From assembly GCA_938003985.1 (NCBI GenBank), contig CALKWZ010000035.1:1-40010 (forward strand): a stretch of DNA of 40,010 nt. Reading direction: 5' to 3'. This stretch comes from an uncultured Verrucomicrobiota bacterium (lineage in GTDB: Bacteria > Verrucomicrobiota > Kiritimatiellia > CAIQIC01 > Lenti-01). The notes beneath the pieces are model-generated. The model was not told where the DNA came from. It searched no databases and saw only the letters and a list, made by a program, of their open reading frames with translations. The stretch's first letter is position 1, and each line of letters opens with the position of its first letter. Made by a program: the position numbers and the translations under genes. Positions 5,896 to 15,665 of the stretch are shown in pieces.

Positions 5896-7227
5896 ATGAA
5901 AGTTGCCGTTGAGAATGCCGGCCCCTGCCGGAAGCAGATCAAAGTGGAATTCACCGCCGAGGAAATCCAGAAGGAATACGACGAGTCGCTGGCGGTCTAC
6001 GCCAAGCACGGCAAGGTGAAGGGCTTCCGCCCGGGCAAGGCGCCCGTGGACATGATCCGCCGGATGTACGACAAGCAGATCCTCGAAGGCCTGCACGAGC
6101 ACCTGCTCGCCAAGGGCTTCTCGCAGGCGCTGAAGGAACACAAGCTGCAGGCGGTGGCGGAGTACGACCTGCAGAAGTCGCCGCTGAAGGCCGGCGAGCC
6201 CTTCTCGTTCTCCCTGGCCGTGGACGTGGAGCCGGAATTCGAGCTGCCGGCCTACAAGGGCCTCGAAATCGAAACCAAGAAGGTCGAGATTTCCGACGAC
6301 GCGGTGACGCAGGCCATCGACCGCTACCTCGAAAGCATGGGCAAGTACGAGGATCTGGCCGAGGACCGCCCGGTGAAGGAAGGCGACATGGTGGCCGTGG
6401 ATTACGTCGCCACCGTGGACGGCAAGCCCCTGGCCGAGGTGGCCGAGAAGGCCAAGGGCCTGGGCGCCGGCACGGATTTCTGGGTGATCGCGAACGAGGA
6501 GTATTCCTTCCTGCCCGGCTTCGGCCCGCAACTGGTCGGCCTGAAGGTCGGCGCCGCCAAGGATATTTCCGTGACCTTCGAGGCGCAGTCGCCCATCGAA
6601 GAGCTGCGCGGCCAGACGGCGGTTTTCGCGGCGACGGTGAAGAAGATCCGCGCCCGCGCGAAGCCGGCGCTCAACGAGGAGCTGTTCAAGCAGCTCGGCG
6701 CGAAGGACGAAGCCGACCTGCGCGCGACGTTCAAGAACATGCTGCAGGGCGAGGCCGACCGGCAGGAGCTGACGCGCCGCCGCAATCTGCTGATGGAAGC
6801 CCTGATGAAGAACGCGACGCTCGACGTGCCCGAATCCGAAGCGCACGAGGAGTCGAACCGCATCGTCTACGAAATGGTCGAGGAAAACACCCGCCGCGGC
6901 GTGTCCGAGCAGGAAATCCGCGAGAACATCGGCAAGATTTCCGAGTCGGCCAAGAAAGCCGCCCAGGACCGCCTGAAACTGCGCTACCTGCTCAAGCGGA
7001 TCGCGCGCGAGGAGAAGATCGAAGTGGCGGAGCCCGAAGTGGCGGCGCTGCTGGCCCAGTACGCCGCGCGCTCCGGCGCGAAGTCGGTCAAGGAATGGCT
7101 CCAGAAGGCGAAGCTCAAGGAAGCCGAGGTCCGCAAGGGCCTGCGCGCCGATTTGCTGACGACGAAGACGATCGACGCCCTGATGGGGCACGCGAAGCTG
7201 ACCGGCGCCGGCGCGGCGCAGAAGTAG
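5896..7227 (+). CDS. tig: Trigger factor, ribosome-associated chaperone
   Basis: Chaperone that docks at the ribosome exit tunnel and shields nascent chains. The product has 443 residues, a normal length. The N-terminal ribosome-binding domain carries the signature GFRPGKAP at residues 43-50, at the same position as GFRKGHVP in E. coli. A divergent FKBP-like prolyl isomerase domain follows at about residues 155-245 (KEGDMVAVDYVATVDGK through IEELRGQTAVFAATVKKI), then the long helical C-terminal substrate-binding arms. ATG 5896 is chosen because AAGGA lies 9 nt upstream. The open frame runs much further upstream through doc without any sign of use. It is the first gene of tig-clpP-clpX, with short gaps throughout. 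Confidence 0.97.
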   Translation: MKVAVENAGPCRKQIKVEFTAEEIQKEYDESLAVYAKHGKVKGFRPGKAPVDMIRRMYDKQILEGLHEHLLAKGFSQALKEHKLQAVAEYDLQKSPLKAGEPFSFSLAVDVEPEFELPAYKGLEIETKKVEISDDAVTQAIDRYLESMGKYEDLAEDRPVKEGDMVAVDYVATVDGKPLAEVAEKAKGLGAGTDFWVIANEEYSFLPGFGPQLVGLKVGAAKDISVTFEAQSPIEELRGQTAVFAATVKKIRARAKPALNEELFKQLGAKDEADLRATFKNMLQGEADRQELTRRRNLLMEALMKNATLDVPESEAHEESNRIVYEMVEENTRRGVSEQEIRENIGKISESAKKAAQDRLKLRYLLKRIAREEKIEVAEPEVAALLAQYAARSGAKSVKEWLQKAKLKEAEVRKGLRADLLTTKTIDALMGHAKLTGAGAAQK

Positions 7228-7240
7228 AAGGAGGCCCGGC

Positions 7241-7846
7241 ATGGACGAGAAGGGGTATCTGGTTCCGATCGTGGTGGAGCAGACGGGCCGCGGCGAGCGG
7301 TCCTACGACATCTATTCGCGCCTGCTGAAGGAGCGGATCGTGTTCATCGGCTCCGAGATCACCGACGACCTGGCCAACCTGGTCGTGGCGCAGCTGCTGT
7401 TCCTGCAGAGCGAGGACGCCACCAAGGACGTCAGCGTCTACGTCAATTCCCCCGGCGGGTCCGTCACGGCCGGCCTGGCGATCTACGACACCATGCAGTT
7501 CCTGAAGTGCGACGTGGTGACCTACTGCGTCGGCCAGGCGGCGAGCATGGGCGCGGTGCTGCTGGCCGCGGGCGCGAAAGGCAAGCGCCACGCGCTGCCC
7601 GGCGCGCGCATCATGATCCACCAGCCCTGGGGCGGCGCGCAGGGCACCGCCAGCGACATCCACATCCAGGCCCAGGAAATCCTGCGACTGAAGGACTACC
7701 TCAACGGCATCCTCGCCAAGCACACCGGCAAGTCCGTCAAGGAAGTCGCCAAGGACACCGACCGCGATTTCTTCATGTCCGCCCAGGAAGCCGTCGCGTA
7801 CGGCCTGGTGGACGACGTGCTCGGCGCGGCCCCGGCGAAGGCGTAG
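7241..7846 (+). CDS. clpP: ATP-dependent Clp protease proteolytic subunit
   Basis: Serine protease subunit that forms the two-ring tetradecamer and degrades substrates unfolded by ClpX or ClpA. The 201-residue product has the catalytic triad at Ser102 (GQAASMGA), His127 (MIHQPWGG) and Asp176 (TDRDFFM), each offset by 5 from the mature E. coli numbering. VNSPGGSV at residues 68-75 forms the oxyanion strand. The start is set by AAGGAGG just upstream. It lies 13 nt after tig and 5 nt before clpX, the usual operon. Confidence 0.98.
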   Translation: MDEKGYLVPIVVEQTGRGERSYDIYSRLLKERIVFIGSEITDDLANLVVAQLLFLQSEDATKDVSVYVNSPGGSVTAGLAIYDTMQFLKCDVVTYCVGQAASMGAVLLAAGAKGKRHALPGARIMIHQPWGGAQGTASDIHIQAQEILRLKDYLNGILAKHTGKSVKEVAKDTDRDFFMSAQEAVAYGLVDDVLGAAPAKA

Positions 7847-7851
7847 GCGCC

Positions 7852-9141
<1,290 letters not shown>

Positions 9142-9146
9142 TCCGC

Positions 9147-10742
9147 ATGGCCGCCTCCGTCCAAAACCTGCGTGCCGCGGCCCGCAGGTTTTTCGTTTGG
9201 GCGGCGGTGGCGCTGGCGGCGGGATTGGCCGAGGCCCGCCTCGTCGAGATCACGGTGCTGAACACCACCGACCTGCACGGGGCGATCTGCCGCTCCCCGG
9301 GCACCTACGCCGAGCGCAACGAGGGCTCCCTGCTGCAATGCGCCACGCTCGTCCGGCGCGAACGCGAACAGGCGCCCGACCTGCTGCTGCTGGACTGCGG
9401 CGACGTCGTCCAGGGCACGGCGGCCAGCTTCCAGACCCGCGGCGGCATCATGGCCGTCGCGATGAACGCGATGGGCTACGACGCCTACGTGCCCGGCAAC
9501 CACGAGTTCGACTGGGGGATCGACGCGCTGGCCGGCTTCATGGACCGCATGCAGGCGCCGGCGCTGGCCGCGAACCTGGTCGTCGGCCCGGAAGCGCCCG
9601 CGGCCTTCCGCCGCGTGCTGCCCTTCCTCGTGAAGGAAATCGACGGCATCCGCGTGGCCGTCGTGGGCCTGACCAACCCGAACATCCCGAACTGGACGCG
9701 CGGCACCGCGGAGGCCGGGCTGGAGTTCCTCGATTCGCGCCGCGCGCTGGAACAGACCCTGCCGCTGGTGCGCCGCGAAAAGCCGCACGTGATGATCTTG
9801 CTGGCGCACCAGGGCCTGTTGCGGCGCGACGATGCGGCCAACCAGCTCAACGCCATCGGCCGGCGCTTCGGCGAGTTCGACCTGATGCTGGGCGGGCACC
9901 TGCACATGGTTTCGACCAAGATGCAGGTCGGCAAGCTGACCTTCGGCCAGGCCGGCGCCGGCGCCCAGGGCGTGCTGCGGGTCCGGCTGACCTTCGACAC
10001 CGTGAAGAACGCCGTGACGGACAAGCAGCTCGAATTCCTGCCCGTGGAGCCGGACCTGCCGGAAGATCCTGACCTCTACGCCCAGGTGGCGCCCGACCTG
10101 GCCCGGGCCGACGAATGGCTCGGCACCGTGATCGGCCAAACCCAGTCCGATCTGGTCGCGTCGCTGGCCATGCCCGGCCTGTGCTCGGTCCAGCAACTGC
10201 TCTGCGCGGCGATCGCGGAAAAGACCGGCGCCGCCGCCGTGCTGCACGGCATCCTGACGATGAAAAGCGTGCCGGCCGGCGACTTCCGCGTGGCCGACGC
10301 CTGGAAGCTGGTGCCCTACGAGAACACGGCGGGCGTGCTGGCGCTGACGCCCGCGGAAATCCGCGCCATCCTCGAAGAAAGCCACTCCTATCTGGGCACG
10401 GAGCGCTACTTCGGCGCCTGGGGCCTGCGCTACGAGCTGCATCCCAAGGCGCCGTTCGGCCGCCGCATCCGCAAGCTGCGCGACGCCGACGGCAATCCCA
10501 TCAACGGCAAGAAGCGGCTGCGCGTCGCGCTGAGCAGCTACCACCTGTCCGGCGGCGGCGGGCGCTTCCCGACCGTTGCCCGGATCGCCGCCGATCCGCG
10601 CACCCGGTTCGAGCCGGTGGACGAACACGTCCGCGACCTGGTCGTGGACTACGTGAGCCGCCACGGGACGATCGCCGTGCCCGAGGGCACCAACGCCGTC
10701 CTGGTCCTCAAGGAACCCCGCGCCTGGCGCCGGCGGAAATGA
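9147..10742 (+). CDS. Exported 5'-nucleotidase / cyclic phosphodiesterase family protein
   Basis: A 531-residue UshA-like protein, expected to hydrolyse nucleotides or related phosphoesters outside the cytoplasm with a two-metal centre. The signal peptide (basic RAAARR, hydrophobic FFVWAAVALAAGLA, likely cleavage after AEA) supports ATG 9147. The metallophosphoesterase motifs are all present: NTTDLHG, LDCGDVVQG, PGNHEFDWG, LLAHQG and GGHLHM. The C-terminal nucleotidase domain (about residues 330-520) supplies substrate specificity and includes YENTAGVLALTPAEI and SYHLSGGGGRF. The substrate cannot be told from the sequence. The first 16 codons overlap a terminator-like hairpin, and the gene lies 5 nt after clpX, so its expression relative to clpX is uncertain. 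Confidence 0.9.
   Translation: MAASVQNLRAAARRFFVWAAVALAAGLAEARLVEITVLNTTDLHGAICRSPGTYAERNEGSLLQCATLVRREREQAPDLLLLDCGDVVQGTAASFQTRGGIMAVAMNAMGYDAYVPGNHEFDWGIDALAGFMDRMQAPALAANLVVGPEAPAAFRRVLPFLVKEIDGIRVAVVGLTNPNIPNWTRGTAEAGLEFLDSRRALEQTLPLVRREKPHVMILLAHQGLLRRDDAANQLNAIGRRFGEFDLMLGGHLHMVSTKMQVGKLTFGQAGAGAQGVLRVRLTFDTVKNAVTDKQLEFLPVEPDLPEDPDLYAQVAPDLARADEWLGTVIGQTQSDLVASLAMPGLCSVQQLLCAAIAEKTGAAAVLHGILTMKSVPAGDFRVADAWKLVPYENTAGVLALTPAEIRAILEESHSYLGTERYFGAWGLRYELHPKAPFGRRIRKLRDADGNPINGKKRLRVALSSYHLSGGGGRFPTVARIAADPRTRFEPVDEHVRDLVVDYVSRHGTIAVPEGTNAVLVLKEPRAWRRRK
9163..9193 (+). terminator. Terminator-like hairpin after clpX, inside the next gene's 5' end
   Basis: AAAACCTGCG (9163-9172) pairs perfectly with CGCAGGTTTT (9183-9192) around a 10-nt loop and is followed by another T and then CGTTT. 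It looks like the end of the tig-clpP-clpX transcript, but it lies within codons 6-16 of the nucleotidase as annotated. Confidence 0.7.
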
Positions 10743-10767
10743 CCCTGCCGGGCCCGCCGGGGCGAAG

Positions 10768-10848
10768 TTTTACGTAGCACGTAAAAACTTTGCGGCGGAT
10801 TTACGTAGCACGTAAAAACTTTCCCGGAATTTTACGTAGTACGTAAAA
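10768..10848. repeat. Three TACGTA-type palindromes at 31-nt period
   Basis: TTTTACGTAGCACGTAAAA (10768-10786), TTTACGTAGCACGTAAAA (10800-10817) and TTTTACGTAGTACGTAAAA (10830-10848). Their centres at 10777, 10808 and 10839 are exactly 31 nt apart, close to three helical turns. The third copy is a perfect palindrome and identical to copy B at 2928-2946. They lie after the nucleotidase stop codon and about 110 nt before the epimerase gene. Confidence 0.95.
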
Positions 10849-10961
10849 CCGGCGTGTCGCGCCGGGCCGGTTCCGTCCGGCGGGACGGGCATCTTGGGCT
10901 TCCCAAGGGCGGGGAATTTCCGTAAGGTGTCCAATCGAGTCTTTTTAGCGAGGAAACAGGC

Positions 10962-11945
10962 ATGAAGGTATTGGTGACGGGCGGGACGGGCTTCACGGGC
11001 AGCCATTTGACGCGGCGGATGCTGGACCGCGGCTACGAGACCGTCGTGCTGGACAACCAGAAGGGGTTGTTCGACGACGAATTCGCCAAGCGCGGCGCGA
11101 AGATCATCTACGGCACCGTGACGGACGAGAAGGCGCTGGCCGAAGCGCTCGACGGCGTCCAGGTCGTGCACCACCTGGCCGCGGCGTTCCGCAAGGTCAA
11201 CATGGCCGACCGGGTCTATACCGAGGTCAACCAGGGCGGGTTCCGCCGCCTGCTGGAACTGGCGCGCGAAAAGGGCGTGAAGAAGATCGTCTATTGCAGC
11301 ACGCAGGGCGTGCACGGCAACATCGAGAATCCGCCCGGCGACGAGAATTCGCCGATCAAGCCCGAGGACTACTACCAGTTTTCCAAGTACCAGGGCGAAG
11401 AGGTCGCGCAGGAATTCATCAAGCAGGGCATGGACATCACCATCCTGCGGCCGACGGCGCTCTACGGCCCGGGCGATCCGGGGCGGTTCCTGATGATGTA
11501 CAAGTGGGTCGAGCGGGGCTTCTTCCCGTTCTTCGGCGACGGCAAGGTGTTCTACCACCCGGTCTATGTCGAAAACTTCGTGGACGCGCACGAGCTGGCG
11601 GCGGAGAAGCCGGCGGCGAAGGGGCAGACCTACATCATCGCGGACGCGCAGTACTACTACATCCGGGACATCGTGGCGACGATCGCCGAGGTGATGGGCA
11701 AGCCGTGCAAGTTCGTGCATCTGCCGTTCGGGCCGCTCTACGCGGTGGCGACGGTGGTGGAGCTGCTCTACAAGCCGCTGCCGTGGGATCCGCCGATCTT
11801 CCGGCGGCGCGCGGACTGGTACCGCCAGAACCGGGCGTTCAAGATCGACAAGGCGCGGCGCGAGCTGGGCTACGAGCCGAAGGTGGGCCTGAAGGAAGGG
11901 CTCAAGATCACGGGCGACTGGTACCGCGCCAACGGCTACCTGTAA
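10962..11945 (+). CDS. NAD(P)-dependent epimerase/dehydratase (extended SDR)
   Basis: A 327-residue extended short-chain dehydrogenase/reductase. The Rossmann motif GGTGFTG is at residues 7-13, a conserved CST lies in the catalytic region, and the catalytic Tyr-x3-Lys appears as YQFSK, followed by LRPTALYGPGD. The family acts on nucleotide sugars, on 3-beta-hydroxysteroid-like substrates or on flavonoids. The long C-terminal region with hydrophobic LYAVATVVELLYKPLPW suggests a lipid-like or membrane-associated substrate, but this is a guess. A clear GAGGAA precedes ATG 10962. It lies 12 nt before asnB, so the two are probably co-transcribed. Confidence 0.88.
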   Translation: MKVLVTGGTGFTGSHLTRRMLDRGYETVVLDNQKGLFDDEFAKRGAKIIYGTVTDEKALAEALDGVQVVHHLAAAFRKVNMADRVYTEVNQGGFRRLLELAREKGVKKIVYCSTQGVHGNIENPPGDENSPIKPEDYYQFSKYQGEEVAQEFIKQGMDITILRPTALYGPGDPGRFLMMYKWVERGFFPFFGDGKVFYHPVYVENFVDAHELAAEKPAAKGQTYIIADAQYYYIRDIVATIAEVMGKPCKFVHLPFGPLYAVATVVELLYKPLPWDPPIFRRRADWYRQNRAFKIDKARRELGYEPKVGLKEGLKITGDWYRANGYL

Positions 11946-11957
11946 GAGACCCCTCCC

Positions 11958-13829
11958 ATGTGCGGCATTTGCGGATTCAATTGGCGCGATCCCGAGCTGG
12001 CGAAGCGGATGACGGACGTCATCGCGCACCGCGGTCCCGACCAGGACGGCGTCTGGTGCGACGAGCACGTCACGCTGGGCCACCGGCGCCTGAGCATCAT
12101 CGATTTGTCCGAGGCCGGCCGCCAGCCGATGCCCAACGAGGACGGCGCGGTCCAGGTCGTGTTCAACGGCGAGATCTACAACTTCGCCGAGATCCGCAAG
12201 GACCTCGAGGCGAAGGGGCACGTCTTCAAGAGCCACTCCGACACCGAGGTGATCCTCCACGGCTACGAGGAATGGGGCTTCGACGTCGTCCACAAGTTCA
12301 TCGGGATGTTCGGCATCGCGCTGTGGGATTCCAAAAAGAAGCGGCTGTGGCTGGTGCGCGACCGCATCGGCATCAAGCCGCTGTACTACCATTTCAAGAA
12401 CGGCCGGTTCCTGTTCGGGTCCGAGATCAAGTGCATCCTGGAAGACCCGCAGGTGGCGCGCCAGGTGAACCACGCGGCGCTGTACGCCTATCTGGGCTTC
12501 GAGTTCGTGCCGGCGCCGGAGACGGCGTTCGCGGACGTCCACAAGATTCCCGCCGGCCACTGGGCCGTGCTGGAAAACGGCCAGTTGCGGGTCGAGGAAT
12601 ACTGGGACCTGAAGATGCCCGAACAGGGCGTGGTCCGGTCCGAAGGCGAAATGGTCGAGCGCATCCGCGCCTTGATCGACGACGCGGTGCGGCTGCGGCT
12701 GATTTCCGACGTGCCCTTGGGCGCGTTCCTGTCGGGCGGGCTCGATTCGAGCACGATCGTGGCGATGATGCGCAAGCACAATCCCGGCAAGCTGCAGACC
12801 TTCACGATCGGCTACGAGGACGCGACGTTCAGCGAGACCGAATACGCCAAGGTCGTCGCGGACCATTTCGGCACCGAACACCGCGTGCTGATCATCGACA
12901 AGATGGACGCGGCGTCCATCGAGAAATCCATCTGGCATCTCGACGAGCCGATGACGGACCTGTCGTCGATCCCGCTGATGTTCATCTGCCAGAAGGCCAA
13001 GCAGTACGTCACCGTGTGCCTGAGCGGCGAAGGCGGCGACGAGGTGTTCATCGGCTACGACCGCTTCAAGGCGGCGAAGATCGCGGGCTTCCTGAACTTC
13101 CTGCCGAAGTGGGTGCGGCACGACCTGGTGGGCAAGTGGGCCAAGGGGCTGGAAGACCGGCCGGAGAAAAAAGGCCCGATCAACATGTTCAAGCGGTTCA
13201 TCGAAGGCTCGCTCCTGCCCGAAGAGGCGATGCACCTGCGCTGGCAGTACTTCATGGATCCGCGGCTGGAACAGCATCTGTTCGCCGATTCCTACAAGGC
13301 GCAGGTGCCGTTCGATCCGTTCGCGCGGGTGCGCGCGTACAACGCGAAGTGCACCTCGAAGGACAAGGTGAACCAGCAGGCCTACCTGGACACGCGGTTC
13401 ATGATGAGCGACAGCGTGCTGATGAAGGCCGACAAGATGAGCATGGCGTCGGCGCTGGAGATCCGCGTGCCGCTGCTGGATCACCGCCTGGTGGAATACC
13501 TGGGCACGGTGCCGGGCAACCAGAAGCTGCGCGGCATGACGACGAAATACATCTTCCGCAAGGCGCTGGAAGGCATTTTGCCCAAGGAAATCGTCTGGCG
13601 CGGCAAGCAGGGCTACAGCCTGCCGGTGAAGAACCTCCTGCGCACGCAGCTCAAGGATTTCATGGTCGCGCTGCTGCACGAATCGCCGTTGATCCGCGAG
13701 GATTTCGACGTGGCGTTCGTGGACCGGCTGATCGACGAGCACCTCTCGATGAAGCAGAACCACAACCACGTGCTGTGGGGCCTGATGAACATCGCCATCT
13801 GGCACCGGCGGTTCTTTAAGAACGGGTAA
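11958..13829 (+). CDS. asnB: Asparagine synthase (glutamine-hydrolysing) family protein
   Basis: A 623-residue amidotransferase. The N-terminal class II glutaminase domain starts with the nucleophile Cys2 (MCGICGF) and includes HRGPDQDG, GHRRLSIIDLS and FNGEIYNF. The C-terminal adenylating domain has the PP-loop FLSGGLDSS, then LSGEGGDEVFIGYDRF and MSMASALEIRVPLLDH. The enzyme class moves ammonia from glutamine onto an adenylated carboxylate. True AsnB makes asparagine, but close relatives amidate sugar acids and cell-surface precursors. The neighbours here (epimerase, acyltransferase, membrane protein) make the second role at least as likely. The start is fixed by the need for Cys at position 2. 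Confidence 0.93.
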   Translation: MCGICGFNWRDPELAKRMTDVIAHRGPDQDGVWCDEHVTLGHRRLSIIDLSEAGRQPMPNEDGAVQVVFNGEIYNFAEIRKDLEAKGHVFKSHSDTEVILHGYEEWGFDVVHKFIGMFGIALWDSKKKRLWLVRDRIGIKPLYYHFKNGRFLFGSEIKCILEDPQVARQVNHAALYAYLGFEFVPAPETAFADVHKIPAGHWAVLENGQLRVEEYWDLKMPEQGVVRSEGEMVERIRALIDDAVRLRLISDVPLGAFLSGGLDSSTIVAMMRKHNPGKLQTFTIGYEDATFSETEYAKVVADHFGTEHRVLIIDKMDAASIEKSIWHLDEPMTDLSSIPLMFICQKAKQYVTVCLSGEGGDEVFIGYDRFKAAKIAGFLNFLPKWVRHDLVGKWAKGLEDRPEKKGPINMFKRFIEGSLLPEEAMHLRWQYFMDPRLEQHLFADSYKAQVPFDPFARVRAYNAKCTSKDKVNQQAYLDTRFMMSDSVLMKADKMSMASALEIRVPLLDHRLVEYLGTVPGNQKLRGMTTKYIFRKALEGILPKEIVWRGKQGYSLPVKNLLRTQLKDFMVALLHESPLIREDFDVAFVDRLIDEHLSMKQNHNHVLWGLMNIAIWHRRFFKNG

Positions 13830-13837
13830 GAACCATG

Positions 13838-13917
13838 CTCTCACAGAGATTCACAGAGGTTCACGGAGGGAAATCCGGGTTGAATACTCCGTGGGTCTCT
13901 GTGAATCTCCGTGAGAG
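13838..13917. repeat. Long imperfect inverted repeat after asnB
   Basis: Arms of 31 nt at 13838-13868 and 13887-13917 match at 27 positions as reverse complements around an 18-nt spacer. The left arm itself holds repeated TTCACAGAG/TTCACGGAG units. Element CACAGAGATTCACAGAGG resembles a dispersed intergenic sequence I recall from other bacterial genomes (unverified). It separates asnB from the acyltransferase gene and could act as a transcript hairpin. Confidence 0.88.
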
Positions 13918-13940
13918 AAAAGGCTGTTGAGGATCGAAAT

Positions 13941-14684
13941 ATGGCCGAATCCGCGGAATTCAAGGTCAAGGAAATCACGAAGGGTTCGGCCTTCGGCGCG
14001 TACCGCGCGTTGATGTACGGCAACATGGGGCTCGGCCAGATCGTCTGGGCCGAGATTCTCTTCACGTTGATCGGCGGGCTGGGCGGGGCGGCCGGGCTGT
14101 TCCTGCGGGCGAAGCTGTATCCGGCGCTGTTCAAGTCCTGCGGCCGCAAGGTCGTGTTCGGCAAGCACGTGACGATCCGGCATCCGCACAAGATCGTTCT
14201 GGGCGACGGCGTGGTGCTGGACGACAACAGCGTGGTGGACGCGAAGGGCGCGGACAACGCGGGGATCGTGCTGCGCGACCGGGTCTACGTGGGGCGCAAC
14301 ACGATCGTGTATTGCAAGAACGGCGACATCGAGATCGGCGAGAACGTGAGTTTCTCGGCCAACTGCATCGTCTTTTCCTCGAACAAGCTCGTCATGAAGA
14401 AAAACAGCGTGGTGGCGGCGTTCGCCTATCTGCTGAGCGGCGGGGAATACGATCTGGACGATCCGACGCCGCTGGCGCTGCAAAAGGGCACCTGCACGAA
14501 GGGCCCGCTGGAAATCGGCGAGGACTGCTGGATCGGCGCGGGGGCCAAGGTGCTCGACGGCGCGAGCCTGGGCGACCACGTCGCGCTGGGCGCGGGCGCG
14601 GTGGCGAACAAGCCGATCCCCGCGAACTCCGTCGCGGTGGGCGTGCCGGCGCGTGGGATCAAGACGCGGAAAACGACGGAATGA
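13941..14684 (+). CDS. Left-handed beta-helix acyltransferase
   Basis: A 247-residue protein of the hexapeptide-repeat acetyl/acyltransferase superfamily. After a hydrophobic N-terminal part (about residues 30-60, WAEILFTLIGGLGGAAGLFL) that may touch the membrane, hexapeptide repeats run to the end: VVFGKHVTIRHPHKIVLGDG, IEIGENVSFSANCIV, LEIGEDCWIGAGAKVLDGA and VALGAGAVANKPIPANSVAVG. The last repeats form the usual CoA-binding coil. ATG 13941 is preferred over a start 30 nt upstream because TGAGGA lies just before it and the upstream frame runs into the inverted repeat. The stop overlaps the next start (ATGA). Substrate unknown, probably a sugar of a surface polymer. Confidence 0.88.
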   Translation: MAESAEFKVKEITKGSAFGAYRALMYGNMGLGQIVWAEILFTLIGGLGGAAGLFLRAKLYPALFKSCGRKVVFGKHVTIRHPHKIVLGDGVVLDDNSVVDAKGADNAGIVLRDRVYVGRNTIVYCKNGDIEIGENVSFSANCIVFSSNKLVMKKNSVVAAFAYLLSGGEYDLDDPTPLALQKGTCTKGPLEIGEDCWIGAGAKVLDGASLGDHVALGAGAVANKPIPANSVAVGVPARGIKTRKTTE

Positions 14685-15634
14685 AAAAGCATCTGGCCCT
14701 GCTGGCCAAGCTGGCGGTGATGGGCGGCCTGCTGGCCGTGCTGTACCGCAACGTCGATTTCGCCGAATTCCGCGCGGCGCTGGCGGGACTGCAGTGGGCG
14801 TGGATTCCGCTGGTCTACGCGCTGTTGCTGGCGAACACGGCGATCAATTCCTGGAAATGGGGCCTGCTGCTCAAGGCCGACGGCATCGCGATTCCGTTGC
14901 GGTCGCTGATGTGCAGCCATCTGATCGGGACGTTCTTCAACCTGTTTTTGCCGTCGAGCATCGGCGGCGACGCGTACCGGGTGGTGGACGTGGGGCGGCG
15001 CGCCGGAGCGGGGGCGAAGAGCTTCGCCGCGGTGTTCGCGGAGCGGCTGATGGGCTTCCTGGCGCTGGCGATCTGGGGCTTGCTGTTTTCGGCCATCGGC
15101 TGGTCGCGGCTGCCGGACAAGCGGATTTTGTTCCTGCCGGTGATCGTCTTCGGGCTGATGGGCGGCATGGTGTTCGCGGTGGTGCAGCGGACCTGGCTGG
15201 TGGCGGTCTGGCGGGCGTTGCGGCTGGACCGCCTGCACAAGCTCGACGCGTTCCTGCACCGGTTCCTCGACTCGCTGGCGGGCTACCACGCCGACCGCCG
15301 GCTGATCGCGGTGGTCTTCGGGCTGTCGCTGGCGTTCCAGATGATCGCGATCACGACGATCTTCTGCATTTCGCGGGCGCTGCATTGGGACGTTTCGTTC
15401 GTGTATTTCTGCATTTTCGTGCCGCTGATCACGCTGGGGGAGGCGCTGCCGATCTCGATCTTCGGCATCGGGGTGCGCGACGGGCTGTACGTGTTCTTCT
15501 TCGCGCAGGCGGGGGCGGGGCGCGAGCAGGCGCTGTCGCTGGCGCTGGTCTACGTGCTGATCACGATCGTCTATTCGCTGCTGGGGGGCGTCCTGTTCCT
15601 GCTGCGCAAGCCGCACGCGCCGGACGCGGCCTGA
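14681..15634 (+). CDS. Lysylphosphatidylglycerol synthase-TM / YbhN-AglD family membrane protein
   Basis: A 317-residue polytopic membrane protein with about eight hydrophobic segments. Family features include LNxxNSWKW-like helix 2 (ANTAINSWKWGLLL), the conserved LFLPSSIGGDAYRV (about residues 89-102), FAAVFAERLMGF, and near the C-terminus LGEALPISIFGIGVRDG. Relatives are the flippase-like half of MprF and proteins tied to lipid-linked sugar transfer. They generally lack known catalytic residues, so a transport or flipping role is the common guess. The start overlaps the acyltransferase stop by 4 nt, which points to coupled translation and a shared pathway. Confidence 0.87.
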   Translation: MKKHLALLAKLAVMGGLLAVLYRNVDFAEFRAALAGLQWAWIPLVYALLLANTAINSWKWGLLLKADGIAIPLRSLMCSHLIGTFFNLFLPSSIGGDAYRVVDVGRRAGAGAKSFAAVFAERLMGFLALAIWGLLFSAIGWSRLPDKRILFLPVIVFGLMGGMVFAVVQRTWLVAVWRALRLDRLHKLDAFLHRFLDSLAGYHADRRLIAVVFGLSLAFQMIAITTIFCISRALHWDVSFVYFCIFVPLITLGEALPISIFGIGVRDGLYVFFFAQAGAGREQALSLALVYVLITIVYSLLGGVLFLLRKPHAPDAA

Positions 15635-15665
15635 CCCGCCGGTTCTGCGCGCCCGCCGGATCGCC

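Noticed and set aside
10768..10848. CRISPR array
   Set aside because: Three palindromic repeats with 12-13 nt spacers are too short, spacers are too small, and no cas gene is near.
14312..14680. Upstream extension of the YbhN-like membrane protein
   Set aside because: The extension lies inside the acyltransferase gene. ATG 14681, overlapping its stop, gives a normal membrane-protein N-terminus.
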